Part shown: positions 6,453 through 13,210 of the stretch, piece by piece | Position numbering within the stretch: position 1 is the first letter of the stretch | How the letters are laid out: each line of letters begins with the position of its first letter | DNA from: CABMGO01 sp964408125 | Lineage (GTDB): Archaea; Nanobdellota; Nanobdellia; Pacearchaeales; GW2011-AR1 | Reading direction: 5' to 3' | Length of the DNA: 13,210 bases | Assembly: GCA_964408125.1 (NCBI GenBank) | Contig: CAYOYC010000020.1 | Location: 1 to 13,210, forward strand | Translations under genes and position numbers: made by a program | The notes under the pieces: generated by a model | Told to the model about the DNA's origin: nothing | Database searches by the model: none | What the model saw: only the letters and a program-made list of their open reading frames with translations

Positions 6453-7499
6453 ATGGGATTGTGGTGTAAAAAAAAGAGACATGACGCGAGTTCTATGTAT
6501 AGAGGTGCATTAAACGATAGAGGACAAGTTACTATTTTTATTATTTTTGCTATAATTATTGTTGTGGCAATAATTTTAATGTTTACTTTCCCCAATAGAT
6601 TTCAAATTTCAGCATGGTCAAAAACAGATCCTGTTCAATTTATCGGCAAATGTGCTCAGGAAAATATTCAGCCGATGATTGAAAGTATAATATCTACTGG
6701 GGGGGTTTATTATTCTGGCTCTAATAATGGTTCTTTTTTAGATACAAATTCGTCTCGTTTTGCTATTTTATGTACTACGAATATATCTAGAATGTCTTGT
6801 ATAAATACTCATCCCTTGATTGCCGAGGAGGTTAAGTATAATATAAAAAAGGTGCTAACTCCTAAGATAGATTTGTGTTTTAAAAAACTAAAAGACAATT
6901 ATCCAAATGCAGAAATATCTGAAGAAAATTTAGAGTTTGATGTTGATTTGGTTAAAGACTCTGTTTCGATAAAAATCAGAAAGCCGTTATATATATCTAC
7001 AAATAAAGAGTCTGTTTCATTTGATATTTTTGATTTTAATATAAACTCAATGATTTATGATTTTCTGGAATTATCTAACATAATTGTCAATGCAGAATCT
7101 TCTTGTGACTGTACTAATAGGGCAATTTTTTCCGGAGTTTCTAGTGGTGCTATTATGTATATGCCCCCTAACGGGACATCTAATCCTTTTTTAGTTAGTA
7201 AACCCAATGCGAATTGCGACGTTGATCTTTTACAACTGGATAAAAGTTATCCAGATTATGTTTTTACAAGGAATACTATAGATAACGGTGTCAAGATTTA
7301 TACAATTACTTCTTTGAGAATACCACAGCAGAGTTTTAGTTTTGTTATAAAAAATTGTATTTCTGGCTGTGGTGGTCCGGATAGTCTTTGTTATCATCAT
7401 TATCACGAGGGCGGAGTAGTTCATTATAGTTCTACTATTAAAGGGTGCCATAACCAAATTCACCATTATCATGATACGGAGGAATACATAATTGATTAA
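6453..7499 (+). CDS. Pilin-like N terminus, exported protein with His/Cys-rich tail
   Basis: A 348-residue protein. The N terminus is short and basic, then R23-G24-Q25-V-T-I-F and a hydrophobic helix to about residue 46. This resembles archaeal class III (type IV pilin-like) signals cleaved after Gly, although the usual Glu at +5 is Phe; RGQVTIF membrane segments are common in DPANN archaea. The rest (47-348) should be extracytoplasmic, with a mixed alpha/beta region (about 100-230) and beta-rich C-terminal part. Scattered cysteines culminate in a tail (303-341) holding C-x-x-x-C, CYHHYHE (313-319), H324, C-H (332-333) and HHYHD (337-341): eight His and several Cys, a likely metal site. The first ATG is supported by a TATA box 27 bases upstream. 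It overlaps the next gene by 8 bases, so the two are one operon. No family recognised beyond the N terminus. Confidence 0.75.
   Translation: MGLWCKKKRHDASSMYRGALNDRGQVTIFIIFAIIIVVAIILMFTFPNRFQISAWSKTDPVQFIGKCAQENIQPMIESIISTGGVYYSGSNNGSFLDTNSSRFAILCTTNISRMSCINTHPLIAEEVKYNIKKVLTPKIDLCFKKLKDNYPNAEISEENLEFDVDLVKDSVSIKIRKPLYISTNKESVSFDIFDFNINSMIYDFLELSNIIVNAESSCDCTNRAIFSGVSSGAIMYMPPNGTSNPFLVSKPNANCDVDLLQLDKSYPDYVFTRNTIDNGVKIYTITSLRIPQQSFSFVIKNCISGCGGPDSLCYHHYHEGGVVHYSSTIKGCHNQIHHYHDTEEYIID
7478..7483 (+). promoter_or_regulatory. Shine-Dalgarno site that favours a TTG start
   Basis: GGAGGA is the strongest ribosome site in the window. It lies 8 bases before the TTG at 7492 but 17 before the ATG at 7501, so spacing favours the TTG. 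It sits within the end of the preceding gene. Confidence 0.55.
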
Positions 7500-10400
7500 A
7501 ATGGATAAAAAAATATATTTATTTGTTTTTGTAATGATTTTTGTGTTAAGTTTTGTAAGTTCCTTGGGGTGCTGTGTAAATTCTGGGGAAGATGTATGTT
7601 CAACTAACAGCGAAAAAGAGATGTGTGAACAGCTTGGAGGGACTTTCTATAATAATGATGTAACTTGTGGCTCGGTTAGGGCCTGCGATAACGGTTGTTG
7701 TTTATTGGGTTTAGATTCTGCTAGGATGATTCGTGGTAAATGCTATTCTGAAACGCAGGATATGGGTTTGGCAGCGGTTAATTTTTTACAAACGATAGAA
7801 GATTGTAGTAAGTATGTTGTTTCTCAAGAGTGGGGAGCTTGTATTGCGGCTATCGGGTATTCGAGTAAAACTTGTAAATTTATAACAAGAATGCAGTGTG
7901 CCGGTGAATTTTTTGGAGACGCCTTATGTTCTGAGATAGAAAATTCAAATTGTAATAAAACAGATAATAGGGTTTGCGTTGGGAACAAAATTTATTATGT
8001 GGATAGTTGTGGCAATAGAGATTCCCTTGTAGAAGAATGTGATTACAATTCTGGAGAGGTGTGCCAGCAAAAAATTATTGACGGTCAAAACTCTGTTGAA
8101 TGTGTTGACGCAAGTTGCCAAGACAATTTTGACTATACTCCATTTGTAGTACAACAACTCTATGAGAGTGTGCCTATTTTTAGTCCAATTAAAAGAAGTC
8201 AGGGGTCTGTGTGGTGTGTTACTAATGGGATGGTTCCATTTTCTAATGAAGAATTAGAAAGAGGATTGAATAATTTAGGTAGTACAATTTCAGGCGTTGC
8301 TGGTTTAAGATTTTTTAGTCGTTATTGTGTGAATGGGGAGATAATTACGGAGCCTTGCGAGGATGGCAAAGAGGCTTATTGTAGTGGTGAAAGTAATTGG
8401 GAAGATGAAGAATCAATTGTTGGCACGGGAGGGCGGTGTGTTAGTAATGAATGGAGAGAATGTGTTAATGCTGAAAATGAAGGAGATTGCGATACAAATC
8501 AGTGTTTTTGGTTTGCTGCAGATGAAATAATCAAGAATGCAGATCCTTTAGTGATTCGAGATTTAGAAGTAAGCAAGTGTTTACCCAAGGTTTCTGCTGG
8601 AGATATGGGTGGTGGCGTTTCTTCTGATAGTGTTTGTTCATTGGGGGATTTTGAGGCACAATTTAATGCAGGAGTTTCCGAAATCATTACTCCTGATGGT
8701 AAATTTGTTCTTTTAAATCCTGAAGTTGTTGCATTTTTAGATTATAGATGTAGCAAAATTGCTGACTGCACCGGAAAAGCAAGTTGGGTGGGACAATATG
8801 GAAGAAACTCTTCTGGCGAAATAGAATATTTGACTGCTAGTGAAATCTATAGTGAAATTGAAAGGAGAAAAATAAGTTTTGCATCGGGAAAATCTTCTGG
8901 TGCAGATATTCAACAAGCTCTGGCTATTTATTTAAATGGTACGCCGGGGTTGGAAGGTTATGATTTGGATAATTACCCTATAGATAAGTTTCCTGTTATT
9001 TTTGGTAAAAATAAGGATGATAGTTTGGAATACAAATGTGTTACTCGAAAAAAACCTTTATCTGGAAATTGTGACGAATGTAACGAAGAAGGAATTATGT
9101 GTAGTAAATATATTTGTGAATCTATTGGTCAAAATTGTGAATATTTTGGTCTGAATGCAGGTTCTGGAAGTTGCGAAAACAAGGGGGATATTTCTCCACC
9201 ACAAATAACCGTAAAATGCCCAGATTCAAGCACGATAGGCATACAACAATCAGTCAATATTAGTGTGGAGACTTCTGAAACTTCTTATTGTAGATTTTCG
9301 TTAGCAGATGCTACAGCAAGTTATGATATAATGCCATATGATATGGGGAAGAGTTGGGGCGTGGAACATAAAACAGTGCTGTCTGTCCCGGGATCAAATA
9401 ATCTTTTGTTGGGCGATGCAACTCAATATCCTCTTTTGTTGAGGGCGGGAGAATATGATCTATTTGTTAGATGTATTGATCCTAAAGGTAATGGCGATAC
9501 TGAACCTGCGAAGCTTTGTAGTTTTAGTGTCCCAATGACACCGGATAGAAATCCACCAGTTATTTTGAAGTTTTCTCCAGCAACAAATTATCCAGTTCTG
9601 TTTAATTCTGCCAAACAAAATGTTTCTTTGTTGGTTAATGAACCAGTTGAATGCAAATGGAGCTCTAAAGACCAAGATTATGATCTAATGGGTAATAGCT
9701 TTGATTGCGGAAATAAATTAATAATGAATGGTGATGTAAGTGGATATGGTTGTATAGCTGAGATGAATAATGTAACTTTAAGCCTTGGAAAATCAACCAA
9801 GTTTTATATTAGATGTAAAGATCAGCCTCAGCTGATTAGTCGTTCTGACGTTGAAGAAATAATGAGAGGAGATGGTTATACTCAATCGGAAATAAATGAC
9901 ATTTTGAATGGTGAATATACAAATGATCAAATATCCGACTTTATGGAAGTCGATGGGTATTCAGAGATCGCTATTAGAGATTTCTTAAATATGTTGGCAA
10001 ACATAGAAACATCCACTTATTCAAGGAATAAAAATATACAAAGTACTGTTTATTCATTAAAACCCTCTGAGAAGTTGGAAATAACTGAGATAAGTCCAAA
10101 AACTAAAGTGACTCTTGGTCCGAATTTTGATAGTTGGGATTTAAGTGTTAGAACTAGCGGCGGAGGGTATTCTGGAATTACTGAATGCAAATGGAAATTA
10201 GACTATAGGAATTATTCCGGTTCTTATAGTGCGTTTAGTACTACACAAAGTACATTTAAGACACAACGTATAAATCAGAAGACAGAGGGAGATTATGTTC
10301 TCTCGGTGGTGTGTGCGGACGATTCTGACAATATTGCAAATTATAGTGGGTCTTTACAGATTAGATATGATAAGGTAGACCCAGTTATTAATAGAGTTTA

Positions 10401-10644
10401 CAACAATAAAGGATCTTTTAAGATTGTTACAAATGAGCCAGCAATATGTAAATTTACTAATTCTTTAACTATGGGTTTTGGGTGTAGTTTCTTATTTTCT
10501 AATATTAATTTGACATTGATGACTGGTATTACAAATTTAGAGCATACTGCCGACTATAAAAAAGGTGTGGGTTATTTTGTGAAATGTCAGGATTTTTATG
10601 GTAATGAGAATAGTTTTTGTGGGATGATTGCTAAAGTGATTTAG
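7492..10644 (+). CDS. Giant Cys-rich exported protein with Ig-like domains
   Basis: A 1050-residue protein with an N-terminal signal peptide (KKIYLFVFVMIFVLSF, likely cut near SLGCC). Residues about 27-560 are Cys-rich, opening with CC, C-x-N-x-E-x-MCEQLGGTF and NGCCLLG modules of a style seen in DPANN surface proteins. From about 570 there are roughly four Ig/fibronectin-like beta-sandwich repeats, each ending in a strand such as YDLFVRCIDPKGN, FYIRCKD, YVLSVVCADDSDN or YFVKCQDFYGN. A helical insertion with short repeats (784-839) interrupts the second. No C-terminal membrane helix is visible, so the protein is either released or attached through a partner, plausibly the pilin-like protein encoded just upstream with an 8-base overlap. 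The start could also be the ATG at 7501. The stop interlocks with that of the converging gene. Function unknown; a structural or adhesive surface role is inference. Confidence 0.75.
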   Translation: MIKMDKKIYLFVFVMIFVLSFVSSLGCCVNSGEDVCSTNSEKEMCEQLGGTFYNNDVTCGSVRACDNGCCLLGLDSARMIRGKCYSETQDMGLAAVNFLQTIEDCSKYVVSQEWGACIAAIGYSSKTCKFITRMQCAGEFFGDALCSEIENSNCNKTDNRVCVGNKIYYVDSCGNRDSLVEECDYNSGEVCQQKIIDGQNSVECVDASCQDNFDYTPFVVQQLYESVPIFSPIKRSQGSVWCVTNGMVPFSNEELERGLNNLGSTISGVAGLRFFSRYCVNGEIITEPCEDGKEAYCSGESNWEDEESIVGTGGRCVSNEWRECVNAENEGDCDTNQCFWFAADEIIKNADPLVIRDLEVSKCLPKVSAGDMGGGVSSDSVCSLGDFEAQFNAGVSEIITPDGKFVLLNPEVVAFLDYRCSKIADCTGKASWVGQYGRNSSGEIEYLTASEIYSEIERRKISFASGKSSGADIQQALAIYLNGTPGLEGYDLDNYPIDKFPVIFGKNKDDSLEYKCVTRKKPLSGNCDECNEEGIMCSKYICESIGQNCEYFGLNAGSGSCENKGDISPPQITVKCPDSSTIGIQQSVNISVETSETSYCRFSLADATASYDIMPYDMGKSWGVEHKTVLSVPGSNNLLLGDATQYPLLLRAGEYDLFVRCIDPKGNGDTEPAKLCSFSVPMTPDRNPPVILKFSPATNYPVLFNSAKQNVSLLVNEPVECKWSSKDQDYDLMGNSFDCGNKLIMNGDVSGYGCIAEMNNVTLSLGKSTKFYIRCKDQPQLISRSDVEEIMRGDGYTQSEINDILNGEYTNDQISDFMEVDGYSEIAIRDFLNMLANIETSTYSRNKNIQSTVYSLKPSEKLEITEISPKTKVTLGPNFDSWDLSVRTSGGGYSGITECKWKLDYRNYSGSYSAFSTTQSTFKTQRINQKTEGDYVLSVVCADDSDNIANYSGSLQIRYDKVDPVINRVYNNKGSFKIVTNEPAICKFTNSLTMGFGCSFLFSNINLTLMTGITNLEHTADYKKGVGYFVKCQDFYGNENSFCGMIAKVI
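9841..10008 (+). repeat. Short helical repeats inside the giant protein
   Basis: Residues 784-839 contain three imperfect units of 13-15 residues: EEIMRGDGYTQSEI, DILNGEYTNDQI and DFMEVDGYSEIAI, then a partial DFLNML. The shared pattern is D/E-hydrophobic-hydrophobic, a short acidic turn, Y-S/T, three residues, Ile. The DNA copies are diverged, so this is a protein-level repeat. Confidence 0.55.
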
Positions 10645-11447
10645 ATTGGCATTGGTAGAGATGTTCTGATATATCTTTTCGTGAAGTTTGCTATAATTTG
10701 TGTTGTGTATGCGGGTCTTCCTTCTTCATCTGCTTCCATGTTGACTGGTAGAGGAAAGGCGCCACCAGGCATGAACATTAGGGGTCTACGCTCTGTTACA
10801 TTATATTTACTTCCGATACATAATGGTATTTTGGTTTTTTGAACGGCCATTAACCACCATTTGAAACCCATACTATCACAGTAATCTATTATTTCTCCAA
10901 GTTCTTCCCTAGCTACTCTTCCGAGTATTTCTGGACTTAATGGAATTGGTATGCACAAACTTGACTGGACTCTTGTAGAAATATCTCTAAATGGTTTAAT
11001 GTATGGATTTGGAGCGTATGTTGTTTCTGTTTTGCATAGTCTTATTAGATGTATATAAGATGGGCATTCTAATTCTTCACCATTAACTGTTCTAATAGAT
11101 GTAAATGTAAATGGATTAAGTTGGGTTTCTCCTGCGGCAACATTTTTTATTGGAAACTGCATTCTTCTTGTGTCCCAGTATTCTACTGTTTTAAGGACGT
11201 TTTCCATTGATCCGACAAACCTTTTTCTTTCGGCTTCTTCTGTCATGATTATATGATTCGGAATTTCTGGTAATCTAGTTTGTCCCTTGATCTTTTGTCT
11301 GTTTTCTGTAAATAATGGCACTAGACTTGGCGGATCTAAGCTGTAGGGCTGGTTTAAACATGCCACTAGAGGGTCTATTTCTTCTTTTGTAAGATGCCTT
11401 ACTTCCCTGGCGGAGGAAAGATGAAAAAATATGCTTTTTCTTGCCAT
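10641..11447 (-). CDS. Hypothetical 268-aa protein, no family recognised
   Basis: A complete open frame starting at an ATG (11447) with a TATA-like element about 27 bases upstream and no ribosome site, which suggests a leaderless transcript. I recognise no family. No signal peptide or membrane helix is visible, so it is probably cytoplasmic. The composition differs from its neighbours: about 20 Arg against 13 Lys and many Pro, whereas the other intracellular proteins here are strongly Lys-rich. Notable stretches are GSMENVLKTVEYWDTRR near 80-95, a helix RVAREELGEIIDYCDSMGF near 173-191, KWWLMAVQ after it, and RRPLMFMPGGAFPLPVN. The last parts look like a compact globular domain. It follows aIF5B by 45 bases on the same strand, and its stop overlaps the stop of the giant secreted protein. 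A recent acquisition or a lineage-specific gene is possible. Confidence 0.65.
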   Translation of the reverse strand: MARKSIFFHLSSAREVRHLTKEEIDPLVACLNQPYSLDPPSLVPLFTENRQKIKGQTRLPEIPNHIIMTEEAERKRFVGSMENVLKTVEYWDTRRMQFPIKNVAAGETQLNPFTFTSIRTVNGEELECPSYIHLIRLCKTETTYAPNPYIKPFRDISTRVQSSLCIPIPLSPEILGRVAREELGEIIDYCDSMGFKWWLMAVQKTKIPLCIGSKYNVTERRPLMFMPGGAFPLPVNMEADEEGRPAYTTQIIANFTKRYIRTSLPMPI

Positions 11448-11468
11448 AATAAATTAATAAAAAGTACT

Positions 11469-11478
11469 CTTTTAAGTA
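11469..11478 (-). promoter_or_regulatory. Possible TATA box for the 268-aa gene
   Basis: The minus strand reads TACTTAAAAG, centred about 27 bases before the ATG at 11447. The 45-base gap to aIF5B also contains a weak AAAAG/CTTTT hairpin with a T run on the minus strand that could end the aIF5B transcript. Confidence 0.4.
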
Positions 11479-11492
11479 TTATTGTTCTGAAA

Positions 11493-13210
11493 TTATATTC
11501 CCCAAGTAACGTTTGTTCTTCTCTTTATGGCGGCAATTTCTTGAATTATAGATTTTTCTTCGGAGTTTAATATGTCTTTATATTCCTTAAATTTTCTAAA
11601 TTGGAATTCGGAGAGGTTTGAGTACAGGAATTCTCCTATTGTGAGTTCTCTTTCGAAATTAACTCCAGCCATTGATATTGCGACTTCTTTTCCCTTTTCT
11701 GCTGTTTGTACAGATGTTTTGTCTGCTTGGATACTCTTTATTCTGCCTATCTTTTTATCCTGATTGTTTATCATTTCTAAGTCTTGTCTTAAAATTCCGC
11801 CCTCTATCTTTACACCGAAAATAGCAGGATTTGTATTTCTAAAAACAAAGTCTAAAACTGAAAGCTTGGCTATACTTGGTAGTTCGCTAAGTTTCTTTCT
11901 CTCTATTTCTATTTGCTTTTTTTGTCTCCATTTTTCGAAATCTTCTATTAGTTTGTATACTACAGCATTGGAGATTATTTTTACTTTTTTCATTTCGTCT
12001 GGAGTTATTTCTTCGGCTAATTCTGAATTAAATCCCAGAATAACTCTATCTTCTTCTTTTAAAGATCCTGCAATGTATAGGTCTTTTTTAGAGATGTTTC
12101 CAATTCCTGCTTTAACTACACAAATTTGCTTCTGTCTTAATAGAACCAATAAGGCTTCTAGACTGCCTAGCGATTCTGCCTTTACTACTATTCCTTGTTC
12201 GTCTGTTTTTATTTCTTCTAATAAATCGTTTCTAAATTCTTTTTTTATTTCCTCTATATTTGTTTCGTCCCCGTCTTTTAGAACCCTGAACGGCATTCCG
12301 GGTAGCATTTCTTCCTTGCTCATTAATTGCAACTTAACTCCTGTTGCAGCGATTACATTCTCTTTGGCCTTAAATCCTTTATTCAACGGTAAGGCCTCTT
12401 GTATTGCTCTGATTTTACTTATAATAATACTATCAAATGTTGGGATGACAATTTCATCTTTTATAGATAGCTCTCCATCATATAAAATTGCCTCCATAAA
12501 ATTTATGCCCTTTTCTTTTTTTACTTCTAGGATAACTCCCTTGCCTTCCTTTTTGATTGCTATTTTTTCTTTCAAGAATTTTTGGCTTAGAGCGCAAAGC
12601 ATTGCTAAAATTTCAGATATTCCTTCTCCCGATCTTGCGGAGCATGGAACGATTGCTACGTTTTTTGTGAAATCGCTGATTTTATTGTATAGTTCTGCGT
12701 TTATCCCATAGTGGTTTAATGTTCCCATAATGGTCATGATTTTCTCGTCGAAGTTTTGCTTTACTATAATACCCTGAGAGTTTTCGCTATCTAGAAAAAG
12801 TTTAGATTCTGCTGAGTGCCAGCCAGAAACATTGTCCACCTTGTTTAGGGCGATAATAAATGGGGTTTTGTTTAGTTTTAAAATTTGAAGAACTTCAGAT
12901 GTTTGTGGTTTAATTCCTTCGTTGATATCTATTACTAAAACGGCTAAATCTGCTAAAGATCCGCCTCTCTTTCTTAGATTTGTGAAAGCGGCATGTCCCG
13001 GAGTGTCTATAAATAGAAATCCTGGAATTTCTAACGGAATTTTAAATTTATCTAAAACTATTCCAGCTCTTTCTATTATTGTTTCTTTTGGCATAGTGGT
13101 GAAAGAAATCTTTTGAGTAATTCCGCCGGCCTCGCCTTCTTGGACGCTCGTTCCTCTAAGTCTGTCAAGTAAACTAGTTTTTCCATGGTCTACATGGCCA
13201 CATACTGTTA
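11493..13210 (-). CDS. infB: Translation initiation factor aIF5B, 5' end off window
   Basis: This GTPase promotes ribosomal subunit joining and initiator tRNA placement. The frame runs past the window edge: upstream of the internal Met at 13094 it encodes the P-loop GHVDHGKT (13176-13199) and switch I GGITQ (about 13113-13127), so that Met is not the start. G3 is DTPGH (12993-13007), followed by NKVD (G4) and SARSGEG (G5). Domain II (KGVILEVKKEKG...), domain III (QGIVVKAESLGSLEALL...) and domain IV with the C-terminal helix ending RRTNVTWGI follow in family order. Nearly 572 codons are visible; by comparison with homologues only about five to ten are missing. No intein is present. The charged N-terminal extension of eukaryotic eIF5B is not seen and is normally absent in archaea. 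All GTPase residues look intact. Confidence 0.95.
   Translation of the reverse strand, partial: TVCGHVDHGKTSLLDRLRGTSVQEGEAGGITQKISFTTMPKETIIERAGIVLDKFKIPLEIPGFLFIDTPGHAAFTNLRKRGGSLADLAVLVIDINEGIKPQTSEVLQILKLNKTPFIIALNKVDNVSGWHSAESKLFLDSENSQGIIVKQNFDEKIMTIMGTLNHYGINAELYNKISDFTKNVAIVPCSARSGEGISEILAMLCALSQKFLKEKIAIKKEGKGVILEVKKEKGINFMEAILYDGELSIKDEIVIPTFDSIIISKIRAIQEALPLNKGFKAKENVIAATGVKLQLMSKEEMLPGMPFRVLKDGDETNIEEIKKEFRNDLLEEIKTDEQGIVVKAESLGSLEALLVLLRQKQICVVKAGIGNISKKDLYIAGSLKEEDRVILGFNSELAEEITPDEMKKVKIISNAVVYKLIEDFEKWRQKKQIEIERKKLSELPSIAKLSVLDFVFRNTNPAIFGVKIEGGILRQDLEMINNQDKKIGRIKSIQADKTSVQTAEKGKEVAISMAGVNFERELTIGEFLYSNLSEFQFRKFKEYKDILNSEEKSIIQEIAAIKRRTNVTWGI

Noticed and set aside
6404..6595. 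Minus-strand open frame across the divergent promoter
   Set aside because: It is the antisense of the pilin-like N terminus and spans the promoter; the hydrophobic content is a mirror of the real helix.
11764..12711. Long open frame of 315 codons on the plus strand opposite aIF5B
   Set aside because: It is Ser/Ile/Phe-rich antisense sequence produced by the AT-rich coding of aIF5B, lies wholly within a conserved gene, and has no promoter or ribosome site.

Overview
The window looks like part of an AT-rich archaeal genome, most likely a DPANN-type lineage such as Pacearchaeota or Woesearchaeota. The archaeal signs are an aIF5B-type initiation factor, a class I (archaeal) CCA-adding enzyme, TATA-type promoters, leaderless starts and GGTGA/GGAGG ribosome sites. 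The DPANN placement is an inference. It rests on very Lys- and Asn-rich proteins, an N-terminal RGQVTIF membrane segment, and large Cys-rich secreted proteins of a style I associate with those groups.

Layout. Positions 1-2008 (+) hold two secreted proteins. The first lacks its 5' end and is rich in Asn, with two PKD domains. The second is Cys-rich with a C-terminal membrane anchor. Positions 2062-2466 (+) encode a small archaeal zinc-ribbon protein. Positions 2545-5137 (+) form a tight three-gene operon behind its own TATA box: a seven-helix membrane protein fused to a spermidine-synthase-like domain, a polytopic membrane protein of unknown function, and an S-adenosylmethionine decarboxylase proenzyme. 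A minus-strand CCA-adding enzyme (5134-6357) converges on that operon. It shares a short divergent promoter region with a second plus-strand secretion cluster (6453-10644): a 348-aa protein with a pilin-like N terminus and a His/Cys-rich tail, then a 1050-aa Cys-rich exported protein. A 268-aa minus-strand orphan (10641-11447) converges on that cluster. Behind it, also on the minus strand, lies aIF5B (11493 to beyond the window end), whose first few codons are off the edge.

How the genes may work together. SpeD would make decarboxylated AdoMet, the aminopropyl donor. The membrane-bound SpeE-like protein is the obvious partner, but its second catalytic Asp is replaced by Gly, so its true product is open. 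CCA-adding enzyme and aIF5B are translation housekeeping genes. The four exported proteins are probably cell-surface components, but no specific role can be read from them.

The window is dense: no stretch over 100 bases lacks a gene. I see no tRNA, rRNA, CRISPR array, transposase or insertion sequence.
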